A stretch of 64,000 nt of DNA, from the NCBI RefSeq assembly GCF_016124105.1, contig NZ_JADGMQ010000004.1, positions 213,830-277,829 on the forward strand, read 5' to 3'. Under the pieces are notes generated by a model. It saw nothing but the letters and a program-made list of their open reading frames with translations, had not been told where the DNA came from and did not search any database. The translations under genes were made by a program, and so were the position numbers. Each line of letters starts with the position of its first letter. The stretch's first letter is position 1. This document shows, piece by piece, positions 1-10,200 of this stretch. The DNA comes from Aquamicrobium zhengzhouense (GTDB lineage: Bacteria; Pseudomonadota; Alphaproteobacteria; Rhizobiales; Rhizobiaceae).

Positions 1-404
1 CGTAAGGAATTCGCCTTCTGCGGGCGACCGGCCCGTGAGAAAAGGAAGACGCCACCAAGAAGAAGCAACGCTACCGGCGCTCCCCAGAGAGCAGCATTCT
101 GAATGCTGAAACGCGGCTTCAGCAGCACGAATTCGCCGTATCTCGACACCACGTAATCAAGCACTTCCTCATCGGTCTCGCCGGCGACCAGCCGTTCGCG
201 CACGAGAACGCGCAAATCGCGAGCAAGCTCCGCGTCCGAATCATCGATCGACTGGTTCTGACAGACCATGCACCGAAGCCCGGCAGACAAGTTTCTCGCG
301 CGCTGCTCCAGTGCGGGATCAGCGAGGATCTCCGACGGTTGGACGGCGAGTGCTGGCACAGCAAGCGCCAACCATAGAGCTGAAATTGCTGCCAGCTTCT
401 TCAT
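1..404 (-). CDS. ccmH: Cytochrome c maturation protein CcmH/CycL (3' end beyond window)
   Basis: This is the heme-lyase-complex thioredoxin-like subunit that reduces the apocytochrome CXXCH cysteines in the periplasm before heme ligation. About 134 residues are visible. They comprise a signal peptide ([20 protein letters not shown]), the family signature LRCMVCQNQ with the two redox cysteines near residues 45-48, and a C-terminal membrane segment starting around residue 108. The ATG at 404 overlaps the ccmF stop (ATGA), so the two are translationally coupled. No stop codon is reached before the window edge, so the gene is truncated by the window and not by mutation. Confidence 0.93.
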   Translation of the reverse strand, partial: MKKLAAISALWLALAVPALAVQPSEILADPALEQRARNLSAGLRCMVCQNQSIDDSDAELARDLRVLVRERLVAGETDEEVLDYVVSRYGEFVLLKPRFSIQNAALWGAPVALLLLGGVFLFSRAGRPQKANSL

Positions 405-2392
405 CGTGCCGCAACTCCGGCAGGTGCGGCCTTCTCCTTCCGGCGAGCTGGCGCACCAACCCGTAGGCGGCGATCCAGCAGAGAAACCACGCCGCCACCC
501 ATCATCACTACGCCGCCAAGCCAGATCAAAAGCACCATCGGCTTCCACCACACCCGAACGACAATGCCACCATCACTCGTCGCATCGCCGATAGAAACAT
601 AAAGCTGGCTGAACCAGATCGTTGAAATGCCAGCTTCCGTGGTTGGCATCTGCCTAGCGGTGTAGAGGCGCTTGGACGAGATGATCTCACCCTGAACCCG
701 TGCTGCCGCGTCCATATAGGTGAAGTGTGCGCGGTCTTCCGTGAAGTTGGGTCCCCGTTGCGGTGCGATGGTATCGAACTTCAGCGTGTAGCCGGCAACA
801 GACATCGTATCGCCTGGCCGCATCACCATCACCCGTTCAATGTCGAGCGACGTGACCGCCGCAATTCCAAGAACGGTAACGCCGAGGCCGAAATGGGCCA
901 GCGCGGTGCCAAAGACGGAGCGCGGCAGTCCGCGGAAACGGCGCCAGGCAACAGAGAGACTGACATTACCAATGCCGGCCTTGAGTGCGAGGTCGGTCAG
1001 GGCACCGAGCATCAGCCAAGCAGCAAGCCCCATGCCGAAGGCAGCCAGTACTCCCGTTCCGTCGATCAGGAAATAGCCGAGCAAAGCGACCAGAAGCGCG
1101 CCCCCGAAGGCGGCAAACAGGCGCTGAGAGACGGCGTATACGTCACCGCGCTTCCACGCCAGCAGCGGGCCGAAGGGAACCGCAATCAATAGCGGGACGA
1201 TCAGCGGGATGAAGGTCAGGTTGAAGAAGGGTGCGCCGACGGAGATCTTCTCTCCCGTCACCGCTTCCACCAGAAGTGGGTAGAGCGTGCCCAGAAGAAC
1301 CGTAGCGGTGGCGGTGGTCAGGAAAAGATTGTTCAGGACGAGCGATCCTTCCCGTGAAACCGGATGGAACAACCCGCCCTGGGTCAGAGATGAAGCCCGC
1401 AGAGCAAACAGCGCCAGCGATCCACCTATGAACAGGATCAGCAGCATCAAGATGAAGACACCGCGCGACGGATCGGTAGCAAAAGCATGAACGGACGTCA
1501 GGACGCCGGAACGCACCAGGAATGTTCCGAGCAGCGAAAGCGAGAAGGTCAGAATTGCAAGCAGCAGCGTCCAGATCTTGAGCGCGGACCGCTTCTCCAT
1601 CACAATCGCGGAATGGAGCAAAGCTGTGCCCGAAAGCCACGGAAGGAACGACGCATTCTCGACCGGATCCCAGAACCACCAGCCACCCCAGCCAAGTTCG
1701 TAATAGGCCCAATATGAGCCCATCGCGATGCCACCAGTCAGGAACAGCCAGGCTGCAAGTGTCCACGGGCGAACCCAACGAGCCCACGCAGCATCGATCC
1801 GCCCTTCGATGAGCGCAGCGACTGCGAATGAGAAGCAGACTGAGAACCCGACATATCCGAGATAGAGCAGCGGCGGATGGATCGCGAGACCGATATCCTG
1901 GAGGACGGGATTAAGGTCGCGTCCTTCAAGCGGCGCTGGCGACAGCCGTGTAAACGGGTTTGAAGTCACCAGGATGAAGAGCAAAAATGCTGCGCCGACC
2001 AACCCTTGGATCGAAAGGACGTTGGAACGCAACGTATCCGGCAGATTGCGACCGAAGAGAGCGACCATCGCACCAAACAGGCTGAGGATCAGCACCCAGA
2101 GCAGCATCGAGCCCTCATGGTTTCCCCAGACGCCGGTCACCTTGTAAAGCATCGGCTTGGCCGAATGGGAGTTCTCCCAGACATTCACAACCGAAAAGTC
2201 GGATTGGATGTAGGCGGACGTCAGCGCTGCAAACGAAACCGCTACCAGCGCGAACCCCACCAATGTCACTGGGTTCGCTACTGCCATTAGCCGCGGATCG
2301 CCGAGCCTCGTTCCCATCAGGGGCAAGACGAACTGGACCAACGCCAGCGCGAATGCCAGCACCAGCGCGAAATGTCCGAGTTCAATAATCAC
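401..2392 (-). CDS. ccmF: Cytochrome c heme lyase subunit CcmF/CycK
   Basis: This 663-residue polytopic inner-membrane protein takes heme from holo-CcmE and attaches it to apocytochrome c together with CcmH and CcmI. The WWD heme-handling motif ([15 protein letters not shown]) lies at residues 235-249 and a conserved periplasmic-loop histidine at about residue 172 (IHPPLL). The length is normal for the family. Its start overlaps the ccmE stop by ATGA and its stop overlaps the ccmH start in the same way, giving a tightly coupled ccmI-E-F-H run. Confidence 0.96.
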   Translation of the reverse strand: MIIELGHFALVLAFALALVQFVLPLMGTRLGDPRLMAVANPVTLVGFALVAVSFAALTSAYIQSDFSVVNVWENSHSAKPMLYKVTGVWGNHEGSMLLWVLILSLFGAMVALFGRNLPDTLRSNVLSIQGLVGAAFLLFILVTSNPFTRLSPAPLEGRDLNPVLQDIGLAIHPPLLYLGYVGFSVCFSFAVAALIEGRIDAAWARWVRPWTLAAWLFLTGGIAMGSYWAYYELGWGGWWFWDPVENASFLPWLSGTALLHSAIVMEKRSALKIWTLLLAILTFSLSLLGTFLVRSGVLTSVHAFATDPSRGVFILMLLILFIGGSLALFALRASSLTQGGLFHPVSREGSLVLNNLFLTTATATVLLGTLYPLLVEAVTGEKISVGAPFFNLTFIPLIVPLLIAVPFGPLLAWKRGDVYAVSQRLFAAFGGALLVALLGYFLIDGTGVLAAFGMGLAAWLMLGALTDLALKAGIGNVSLSVAWRRFRGLPRSVFGTALAHFGLGVTVLGIAAVTSLDIERVMVMRPGDTMSVAGYTLKFDTIAPQRGPNFTEDRAHFTYMDAAARVQGEIISSKRLYTARQMPTTEAGISTIWFSQLYVSIGDATSDGGIVVRVWWKPMVLLIWLGGVVMMGGGVVSLLDRRLRVGAPARRKEKAAPAGVAAR

Positions 2393-2853
2393 TGTGCGGC
2401 CTCGTCCGTGCCGTCAGCATGCTGCCACATGCCGGTTTCCTTGAGGCGATCTGCCACTTCCGGCGGCATGTATGTTTCGTCGTGCTTGGCCAGGACGCTA
2501 TCCGCCACGAAGATCCCGTCGCTACGCAAAACACCCTCGGTCACCACGCCTTGCTCTTCGCGGAAGAGATCGGGAAGGATGCCATTATACGCGACTGTCA
2601 CGGAATGCGCCTGATCGGTCACCGAGAAATGGATCTCGGTATTGTCACCGCGCACGATGGAGCCTTTCTCAACCAGTCCGCCGAGGCGGATCCGCTGGCC
2701 CGGGTCCGGCGCTGCTGCTTTCAAATCAACCGGCATGTAGAAATAGGAGGTCTTTTGCCCCAACGCATAGAGTGTCAGGCCTGATGCCAGACCTAGAAAA
2801 AGCATCGCTCCCCCGATGATGGAGAGCCTCTTCTGCTTTCGCGTCATTGCCAT
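2389..2853 (-). CDS. ccmE: Periplasmic heme chaperone CcmE/CycJ
   Basis: CcmE covalently binds heme and carries it from the CcmABCD side to CcmF. The 154-residue protein has an N-terminal membrane anchor (about residues 12-31), an OB-fold domain, and the heme-binding motif LAKHDETYMPPE, with the covalent heme ligand His124 followed by the conserved Tyr128. The gene sits 3 nt after ccmI and overlaps ccmF by 4 nt. Confidence 0.95.
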   Translation of the reverse strand: MAMTRKQKRLSIIGGAMLFLGLASGLTLYALGQKTSYFYMPVDLKAAAPDPGQRIRLGGLVEKGSIVRGDNTEIHFSVTDQAHSVTVAYNGILPDLFREEQGVVTEGVLRSDGIFVADSVLAKHDETYMPPEVADRLKETGMWQHADGTDEAAQ

Positions 2854-2856
2854 CTT

Positions 2857-3933
2857 CTATTCCTTAACGCCCACGCCTCGTTCGGCGGCGAAGGCTGCCA
2901 ACTCTTTGCCGGCTTCACTGTCAGCCCCAAGTGCATCAATGCCACGCGCAAGAGCATCACTGGCGTCAGCAATACGACCGAGAACAGTGTAGGAGTGCAC
3001 GAGCCTTTGCCACCCGGCCGGATCCTGCGGTTGTTCACGCAGCCTTTGATCCAGTCCCGCGACCATATTCTCGATCATCGCCGACTGATCATCACCCGCG
3101 ATCAAATTGCTGTCATCGCCCGAAATCGTAGCGAGCGCCCGGCGCACGACGTCCTGCCAAGGCGAATCGTTCGGCAACTGCTCCAGCATTGTCCGCAACG
3201 CAACTGCCGCGTCATCGTCACGCCCTTCCTGGCTCAGCGCCGCCGCCAGCGCAAATTGCGCCTTTAGATTGGCAGGATCGAGTTCCAGCGCTCGTTCATA
3301 CGCCTCACGCGCATCAGCAATGATAACGCCGCCAGAAGCGGCTGTAAGAGAATCCGCGAGACCCAGCTCCCGATCGGCATCCTGCCCGTTTAGAGTGATG
3401 GCGTTGCGCCATGCGGTAACCGATTCCGAAAAACGGCCCACGCGATAATAAATCGGTGCCAGAACTTCCCAACCGCGACCATCCTGCGGGTTTGCAGCAA
3501 GATGCGCTTCAGCCCGGGCAACAAGTTCGTCTATCGTGCTTTCAGCCGGATTTTTAGAAAGTCGGGCCTGTAAAGGCTGCCCTGACAGTTCCGGCGAGCC
3601 AGTCATAGAATAGACGCCCCAACTCGCTAACGGCACGAGAAGTACTGCGATAGTCGCTGCCACTTTACCAAAACGTCCGGCGGAGACGGAGCGCTGCTCT
3701 TCAGCCGAGAGCTTTAAGATCCTGCGACCTATTTCAGCGCGGGCCTCAGCTGCCTCGCGCTCATCAATTGTTCCTCGGTCGAGATCGCGATCGAGCTCCG
3801 AAAGCTGGTCCTGATAGACCGAAAGATCATGATCTGCGTCTCGTGTGACAGCGCTGCGATTGCCAACAACCGGCAACAGCACGGCGAGGCACCCAGCGAA
3901 AGTCAAAAGTGCTGCGATAATCCAGAAAGCCAT
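2857..3933 (-). CDS. ccmI: Cytochrome c biogenesis protein CcmI/CycH
   Basis: CcmI is the apocytochrome chaperone of the heme-lyase complex. The 358 residues start with two membrane segments flanking a short cytoplasmic loop (about residues 4-22 and 90-110), followed by a periplasmic TPR-rich region from about residue 130 that would bind apocytochrome C-termini. It is first of the ccmI-E-F-H set. It ends with TAG, which shows that TAG is an ordinary stop codon in this organism. Confidence 0.93.
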   Translation of the reverse strand: MAFWIIAALLTFAGCLAVLLPVVGNRSAVTRDADHDLSVYQDQLSELDRDLDRGTIDEREAAEARAEIGRRILKLSAEEQRSVSAGRFGKVAATIAVLLVPLASWGVYSMTGSPELSGQPLQARLSKNPAESTIDELVARAEAHLAANPQDGRGWEVLAPIYYRVGRFSESVTAWRNAITLNGQDADRELGLADSLTAASGGVIIADAREAYERALELDPANLKAQFALAAALSQEGRDDDAAVALRTMLEQLPNDSPWQDVVRRALATISGDDSNLIAGDDQSAMIENMVAGLDQRLREQPQDPAGWQRLVHSYTVLGRIADASDALARGIDALGADSEAGKELAAFAAERGVGVKE

Positions 3934-4000
3934 GGCCGTCAGATAGCCGTTGATTTCCTCAATGCCAATGACGGCCCAGTGCGGCTTTTTGGCGATTCTG

Positions 4001-4429
4001 TCAGGCTAGAAGGGTCCAGCTTCCGTCTGAGTTCCGGCAAGCAGTGCCCCGGCTCGTACGGGTCAAAGCGCCTGAGTAAACGGTATGTTTGTACTGGCGG
4101 CAGTCCTGGGAGCCGACTCGATATGGGGATCCTGCAACAACCTCGCCGCGGCTTTGACCCGAGCGCCCCCATATCACCGGCTCGCCCACGCCCATATATT
4201 CAAGTGCCCGATATTCAGCTTCCAGCGCGCGACGGCGCTCGCTCCAGTCAAGCTGCACTCCCGGAGTTCGTGACACCAAACCGCCGGCCATAGCTTCAAC
4301 AATCGCGTTAGAAACCGGTCTCGTGCTTCCGGCGAAAGCTCTCTCGGTCAATCCTGCTGCAGGCCCTGTAACGGTCGAGCAGGCCGAGAGCAGCGCAACG
4401 AGAACCACCGCCGCAATTGAATGGTTCAT
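4001..4429 (-). CDS. Small lipoprotein, surface-antigen-like (RT/17-kDa-type)
   Basis: A 142-residue protein starting at ATG 4429, chosen because it begins a clear lipoprotein signal (MNHSIAAVVLVALLSAC, lipobox Cys at residue 17). The longer upstream reading adds an Arg/Lys-rich stretch that would precede the signal. The C-terminal segment contains CRQYKHTVYSGALTRTSRGT and CRNSDGSW, a two-cysteine motif seen in alphaproteobacterial surface-antigen-like outer membrane lipoproteins. The function is unknown. It lies between feuQ (upstream) and the ccm genes, on the same strand. Confidence 0.75.
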   Translation of the reverse strand: MNHSIAAVVLVALLSACSTVTGPAAGLTERAFAGSTRPVSNAIVEAMAGGLVSRTPGVQLDWSERRRALEAEYRALEYMGVGEPVIWGRSGQSRGEVVAGSPYRVGSQDCRQYKHTVYSGALTRTSRGTACRNSDGSWTLLA

Positions 4430-4525
4430 TCTCAAATGCCTTTCTGATCGGTCATGCCCTTCCCCGCCTGACCGATGCTTCTTAAGCGAGAGTTTGGCGC
4501 ATCCATGGCAAAACGGCAACGCACG

Positions 4526-5938
4526 TCATTGTTGGGCTCTCTTGAGAGTAACCGCCGCACGCAATCCTCCGAGTGGGGATCTGGATAGTGCGATGTCACC
4601 CCCATACTCCTTTACAAGGTCGGCGACGATTGAAAGTCCAAGGCCTGTGCCGGGCTTGGTTTCGTCCAGCCGGCGCCCACGTACGAGGGCATCGCGTCGA
4701 TCTTCTTCGGCAATTCCCGGTCCATCATCGTCCACGAACAGCGTGAACGATCGACGCGCGTCATCTGTCGCATCCCCATGAACAGTCACGGATACCTGTT
4801 CACGCGCCCACTTCATGGCATTTTCAAGCAAATTGCCGGCAATTTCCTCCAGATCTTCTTGCTCCCCGGCAAACGTGATCTCCTGATCCGGCATCTGCAA
4901 CGAGAGATCTACGCGGGGATTGAGCTTGGCGATCACCCTGACCATGCGCTCCAACACCTGCTGGACCGGTGTCCTGAAAACAATGGTGTCTCGCTGCGCA
5001 GCCATACGCGCGCGCTGAAGATAATGTTCGACCTGTTGCTGCATGGCTCCCGCCTGCTCCGCAATCAGATCACCTTTCCTGCCGCCAATCGCCCGTGCCT
5101 CGTTGGTTAGAACAGCAAGCGGTGTTTTGAGCGAATGCGCGAGATTCCCGACCTGTGTACGTGATCGCTCAACGATACGCCGGTTGTTTTCGATGAGAGC
5201 GTTGGTCTCGTCGGCCAGAGGAGCTATCTCGGCAGGGAAGGCCCCGTCCAATCGCTGAGCGGCCCCTCCCCTGATTTCCGCAAGGGCCTCGCGAACGCGC
5301 CGAAGCGGCGTCAGCCCCGCCAGGATGGCGATAGCATTAATTGCGATCATGCCCAGTCCGAACACCGTCAGCGCGATGTATAGCTGACGCTCGAACGCCG
5401 CGATGTCCGCTTCGAGCTCAGATCGGTTTCCCATAACCCTGAAGCGCGCGATGCTGCTGTCCCCAGCTAGAACGAACTCGCTCTCGAAAACCTCAATTGT
5501 TTCTCCAGCAAGTCCGTTCGCCATGTAGCTGCGCTGAAATTCGCTGTTGAAAGGAATCTCATCCGTCGACGGCGAAGGAAGATTCCCCAACAGCGAGAGC
5601 GACATCAGACGTCCGTTGACGTCATCTGAAACAGGCTCGACTGCCCAGTACCAACCCGATTGCGGGATGGTGAAACGCAAATCGCCGAGATTTGGAGCTC
5701 CCGAAAGACGCCCACTTTCATCGACGCCAACCGAGCTGATCAGATTGAACAGATGCGCTGTCAGAAGGCTCTCAAAGCCGCGCTCGCTGGCCTGCCTGAA
5801 GAGGGCGGAGATGATTGTCGCGATAACAACAAGCGCCAGCACTGCCCACAATGTCGAGAAGGCGACGACGCGAAAAGCGAGGTAGCGAAATGGCTTTTTG
5901 AGGGTGGACAGGCCAAGGGACAAGACCGGATGGTCCAC
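4526..5938 (-). CDS. feuQ: Sensor histidine kinase FeuQ (PhoQ-like)
   Basis: A membrane sensor kinase partner of the response regulator encoded just upstream. It has two membrane segments (about residues 22-46 and 188-210) flanking a periplasmic sensor domain. These are followed by a HAMP-like linker, the H-box NLAHSLKTPLAVL with His268, an N-box (NLLENAMKWA), and G-boxes DDGPGI and GTGLGLSIV near the C-terminus. In Sinorhizobium, FeuPQ controls periplasmic cyclic glucan export and osmoadaptation and is linked to the ccm (cyc) cluster. The same neighbourhood here supports the name, which is by synteny and architecture only. Confidence 0.85.
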   Translation of the reverse strand: MDHPVLSLGLSTLKKPFRYLAFRVVAFSTLWAVLALVVIATIISALFRQASERGFESLLTAHLFNLISSVGVDESGRLSGAPNLGDLRFTIPQSGWYWAVEPVSDDVNGRLMSLSLLGNLPSPSTDEIPFNSEFQRSYMANGLAGETIEVFESEFVLAGDSSIARFRVMGNRSELEADIAAFERQLYIALTVFGLGMIAINAIAILAGLTPLRRVREALAEIRGGAAQRLDGAFPAEIAPLADETNALIENNRRIVERSRTQVGNLAHSLKTPLAVLTNEARAIGGRKGDLIAEQAGAMQQQVEHYLQRARMAAQRDTIVFRTPVQQVLERMVRVIAKLNPRVDLSLQMPDQEITFAGEQEDLEEIAGNLLENAMKWAREQVSVTVHGDATDDARRSFTLFVDDDGPGIAEEDRRDALVRGRRLDETKPGTGLGLSIVADLVKEYGGDIALSRSPLGGLRAAVTLKRAQQ

Positions 5939-5964
5939 TTATAACTTGGTACCGGAGAGACAGA

Positions 5965-6630
5965 TCACTCCGCACTCTCCCGCATTCGATAGCCAAGCCC
6001 ACGCACCGTCTCGATCAGGTCGACGCCCATCTTTTTACGCAGCCGGCCTACGAACACCTCAATCGTGTTGGAGTCGCGGTCGAAATCCTGATCGTATAAA
6101 TGTTCCACCAGCTCCGTGCGCGACACGACGTGGTCCATGTGATGCATCAGGTAGGCCAGCAGTCGAAACTCGTGTGAAGTGAGCTTCAGCGGCACGCCGT
6201 TGACGTCAGCCTTGGACGACTTTGTGTCAAGGCGCAAAGGACCGCAGATCAATTCCGATGACGCATGGCCAGCCGCGCGACGGATCAGAGCGCGAACGCG
6301 CGCAAGAACCTCCTCGATATGAAAGGGCTTGGTGACGTAATCATCAGCACCAGCGTCAATACCGGCAACCTTGTCACTCCAGCGATCTCGCGCAGTCAGG
6401 ATCAGCACCGGCATCTTTCGGCCGTCTCTACGCCAGCGTTCGAGAACACTGATCCCGTCCATCTGTGGGAGGCCTATGTCGAGAACGACCGCGTCATAGG
6501 GTTCGGTATCGCCGAGAAAATGCCCCTCTTCTCCATCGAATGCACGATCCACGACGTATCCGGCATCCACGAGAGCGTCGGCAACCTGACGATTGAGATC
6601 CTTGTCGTCCTCGACCACGAGTATGCGCAT
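5965..6630 (-). CDS. feuP: OmpR-family response regulator FeuP
   Basis: A 221-residue regulator with an N-terminal receiver domain (acidic pocket ED at 7-8, phosphoacceptor Asp51 in LDIGLPQMDG, Lys in DDYVTKPF near residue 101) and a C-terminal winged-helix DNA-binding domain (LTSHEFRLLAYLM, then NTIEVFVGRLRKKM). The start at 6630 (MRILVVEDD) is chosen because the longer reading adds low-complexity sequence unlike any receiver. It lies 26 nt upstream of feuQ in the same operon. Confidence 0.9.
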   Translation of the reverse strand: MRILVVEDDKDLNRQVADALVDAGYVVDRAFDGEEGHFLGDTEPYDAVVLDIGLPQMDGISVLERWRRDGRKMPVLILTARDRWSDKVAGIDAGADDYVTKPFHIEEVLARVRALIRRAAGHASSELICGPLRLDTKSSKADVNGVPLKLTSHEFRLLAYLMHHMDHVVSRTELVEHLYDQDFDRDSNTIEVFVGRLRKKMGVDLIETVRGLGYRMRESAE

Positions 6631-6689
6631 TGCGGCCCCTATCAATTGCCTTTGCTGATTATCATCAGTTCCTGAGTGAGGCTGGCAGC

Positions 6690-6974
6690 TTAGCCTGCGG
6701 GAACAACGATTTCTTCCCGACGTGGCCGCTGGCCATCCTTTGCAGGCACCAGAACGACGATAACGCAGACTTGCTGTCCGCCTCTCACGTCCGGCGTTGC
6801 TCGTGCCAATTGTCCGCCCATCTGCGCAGCGTAACGCTGGCCGATCCCATGGCAATCTGCCTGCGCCACCACGTAGGTCGCATCCGACGCCTGAGCGGGC
6901 ACGTGGGGCACCGTCAAAGCAAATGCCACTACCCCGGCGGCGATGACGTGAGAAAGGGAGCGGAACGTTTTCAT
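6690..6974 (-). CDS. feuN: Small periplasmic protein, FeuN-like modulator of FeuQ
   Basis: A 94-residue protein with a clean signal peptide (cleavage after VPAQAS, about residue 30) and two cysteines in the mature part (ADCHG and QVCVIVV) that could form a disulfide. It lies directly upstream of feuP on the same strand. In Sinorhizobium meliloti a small periplasmic protein, FeuN, is encoded upstream of feuPQ and restrains FeuQ signalling. The position, size and export signal match that role, but the identification rests on context and not on a verified alignment. Confidence 0.6.
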   Translation of the reverse strand: MKTFRSLSHVIAAGVVAFALTVPHVPAQASDATYVVAQADCHGIGQRYAAQMGGQLARATPDVRGGQQVCVIVVLVPAKDGQRPRREEIVVPAG

Positions 6975-7027
6975 GCCTCGCTTCTATCGCAACTTGGCTG
7001 AACGCTTAATGAACAATCCACACAACG

Positions 7028-7234
7028 CTAGCCGATCCTGGCCCTCGCGACCAGCCGTCCGAACAGCGCAAACAGGGAGGCCAGCGCGACGACGGCCTGC
7101 ACAAATCCATCGACCAGTGCATCCGTCTCGCCATCCTCGATCGGGAAGCCTAAAAGCCCCGCGAGTGAGGCGGTAATCGCCACCAACGAAGCCCAAACAG
7201 TCCGCGACAAATACCACGGCTTCAAACTATCCAT
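7028..7234 (-). CDS. Holin-like two-segment membrane protein at GTA 3' end
   Basis: A 68-residue protein starting MDSLKPWYLSRTVWASLVA, with two hydrophobic segments (about residues 10-28 and 40-58) separated by an acidic turn. ATG 7234 is preceded by a good AGGGAG ribosome site, and the longer upstream reading lacks one. It follows the large Gp15-like gene by 19 nt, a position where GTA clusters of this order carry a small membrane protein. A role in lysis or release is plausible from topology only. Confidence 0.65.
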   Translation of the reverse strand: MDSLKPWYLSRTVWASLVAITASLAGLLGFPIEDGETDALVDGFVQAVVALASLFALFGRLVARARIG

Positions 7235-7253
7235 GTGCAACTCCCTGAGTTTT

Positions 7254-10200
7254 TTATGGAAGGATCGTGCTGCAACGCGCCGCCACACCTGCACCTACGG
7301 TCGCGCTGATCTGGCGAACCGTGACTTTGATCTCGCTTGGCTGAAGCGGAAAATCTTCCAACTGCATTCCGTTTGAGTACGTCCATGATGGAGACGATGT
7401 CTCGGCCACACGCCGAATATTGTCTCCCATGTCAGTGAACTCGATCCGGTATTTTTCGAACTCCTCGCCGAGCGGAATGTCCTCGCCAATCCAGCTATCC
7501 GCATCGATCCGCCCTCGCCTAACCCAGCTGAAGAGAACATCCCCGTTGGATTGCCGCTTTGCTCTAAGATGGACCGGAGAGAACGGAAGGCGTGCTCGCA
7601 CCCCACCCGTAGCCTGCGCCTGATGAAACTTTCGCGTTCCGAACGCCAGGCCCGCGGGACCGACCCGCCAGTTCAACGAAAGCCCGCTAAGAGCGGCAGG
7701 TAAACCCGAGCTGACGACGCTGCCGTTGACAAGAACGAAAGTAGCTCCGGCGGGATGACCGCGCATCATCACATCGTTGGTGCCAAGCTGTGCACGCAAT
7801 AAGCTGCTCAACTGCCAGACATTGGCTTCAACTTCCTGGGCGTGGGAAAATTGCAGCAACTCCCATCCGCCATCGGGGGACCCGATCGCTGCTAGGTTCG
7901 CACCATTTAGAAGGCTGACCGTGCTTGCGCTGGCCAGTTCACCTCCGAAGAGCCTGACGTTGGCCCGACCGGAAAGATCCACTCTGCCTTCCGGACCGGG
8001 GGTCAGCGGCTCCACGAGAGAACCGATAGTCCCTCGTGACTCTATCACTGCAGTCAATTCGAAGCCGGTTTGCTCCGGCGACGCATAAACTGCCTGCCGC
8101 CGCCACGGCTCGGCAAACGCCGCAATCCGGTAACTGTTTTCGACGCCATTGCTGCCGGGCATCAATGGCAAATCCAGCATCACAACGTGCGGTGCTCCCG
8201 CAATCACAGGAGGCCTGAACGAAGGCTCGCCCAACTCAGCAGGTTTCGCAGTCGCTGCACGTCGGGATATGCGTCTTGCGGCGAGCTTGCGACTCAGCCC
8301 CTGTTCTACTTCGGTAACCAGATAGTCATAACCAGCACTGTCGCTGGAAAGGCTGATAACAGCACCGACTTCGATGCCAAGAGCATCCGCTGGCAGTGCA
8401 AACCCGATCGTGTCCCGCGCAACGTGCCGTCGCTCAAGCCACTCACGAATTTGCGTTTCGGCACCTTCACGATGGATGCTTCCGGGAAGGGACAATCGCT
8501 CTATTTCAGCGGCATGGGCCCCCGGTCGAACCACGCGAGCTACAGCCGTCTGGTACTCGGAAAATGAATCGACGAACGTCACTTCCGCCGCCTCCGGCAG
8601 GTCCCGCAATTGCGTGCGGCTGCGTTCGAAGGTGATCTCCTCATCCAAAACGATGTCGTCGATAGTCAGGATCGAGCGTGCGAGATTTTCCGCGGAGAAA
8701 TGAAGTGTTCCGTCGCGCTCGGCTGCGAAAATGCCAAAGAGCTGCGCTAACGGCTCCAGTGCCGCTCGCGCGGTGTCCGGCGCGTCGGTCAGATAGCCGT
8801 TGAGGCTACCAGCCACGTCTCTGGTTTCGGCCGCTGGAAGGCTGTGATCCGACAGGATCGCTGAAATAAGGTCCGACCTTCTGACGCCACAAAGGCGTCC
8901 ATTCAGCCAATGGCCCGCACTCCAGTTCTCTCCGTCGGCCCAGATCTTGGTGTGCAGCGGAAACGCCGGAAAGGGCCGAGCGTCCCACGCCCAAACGCAG
9001 CTACGGCTGATATCGAGCATTCGCCCGCCATAGATGGTCGAAACGGGATTATTCGCTTCATCGAAATATGCACTGGCTGGATCCCAATGCTGGAAATGTG
9101 CCGCCAGAAACCGTGCAGGCGCATCATCTGCCCGTGCCCCCGACGAAAAATACGGCACCGCATTTTCAGACGACTTACTGTCTGGAAACACGTTGGGCTG
9201 GTTCGGTCCTTTGTCGACCGCAGGACAGCCGATCTCCGTAAACCATATCGGCTTCGACTGCGGCCGCCATGCAGTCGGTTCGGCCATCTCGACGCCGCCG
9301 ATTCGGTTGAAGTGCTCGTTCTCCCACCAGGAAACCAGATCCTTGTAGCGGAACACCCATGGCTTGCCGTAAGCCCCATCGGTGATCGGGGTTCGCGAGC
9401 GTATTTGGCGGGCTTCGGAGCTGGCATAGAACCAGTCAAAGCCTTCGCCGGCACAAATCTGGCTGCGTAATCCATTGATGTCATAGGGCAGCAGGAAGCC
9501 ATCAGGATTTCTTCCATCGATGTCCTCGTCACGCCAATCGGCGAGCGGCATGTAATTGTCGATGCCGACAGCGTCGATGGCGGGATGCGCCCACAATTCA
9601 TCAAGATGGAAGAAAACGTCACCGGATCCATCCGCGGGTTGATGCCCGAAATATTCCGACCAGTCTGCGCCGTAGGTTATTTTCGTCTCGCTACCGAGGA
9701 TGCTCCGGACTTCTGATGCCAACTGACAAAGGGCTTCGACAAACGGGAAGTGGCTGCTCCCATCGCGCAAGCTGGTCAGGCCCCTCAATTCCGATCCAAT
9801 CAGGAAGGTGTCCACCCCTCCCGCTTGCGACGCCAACCATGCATAGTGAAGTACCAGCCTGCGATATCCCCAATCCTCAGGATCGCCGAGATAAGTCACT
9901 CCGCTTTCATCGAGCGCAAAACTGGCTGAGTTGGCGCTGCCGCAATAGGAGCTGACATCCGTGCGGATAGCTGAGCTCTTGTCCGGCGATCCCGGAGCAT
10001 TTGGAGCTGGAAAACAACTGATGCGGCCCCGCCATGGAAACGCCGATTGCTCGTCTTCGCCATATGGATCAGGCAAGCCGTTAGATGGCGGCACATCCAT
10101 CATCAGGAATGGATAGAGCGCGACCCGCAAGCCTCGTCGCCTGATCTCCTGGATGCACCGCACGACGGAAAGGTCGGAAGGCGTCCCGCCATAGGCGGCA

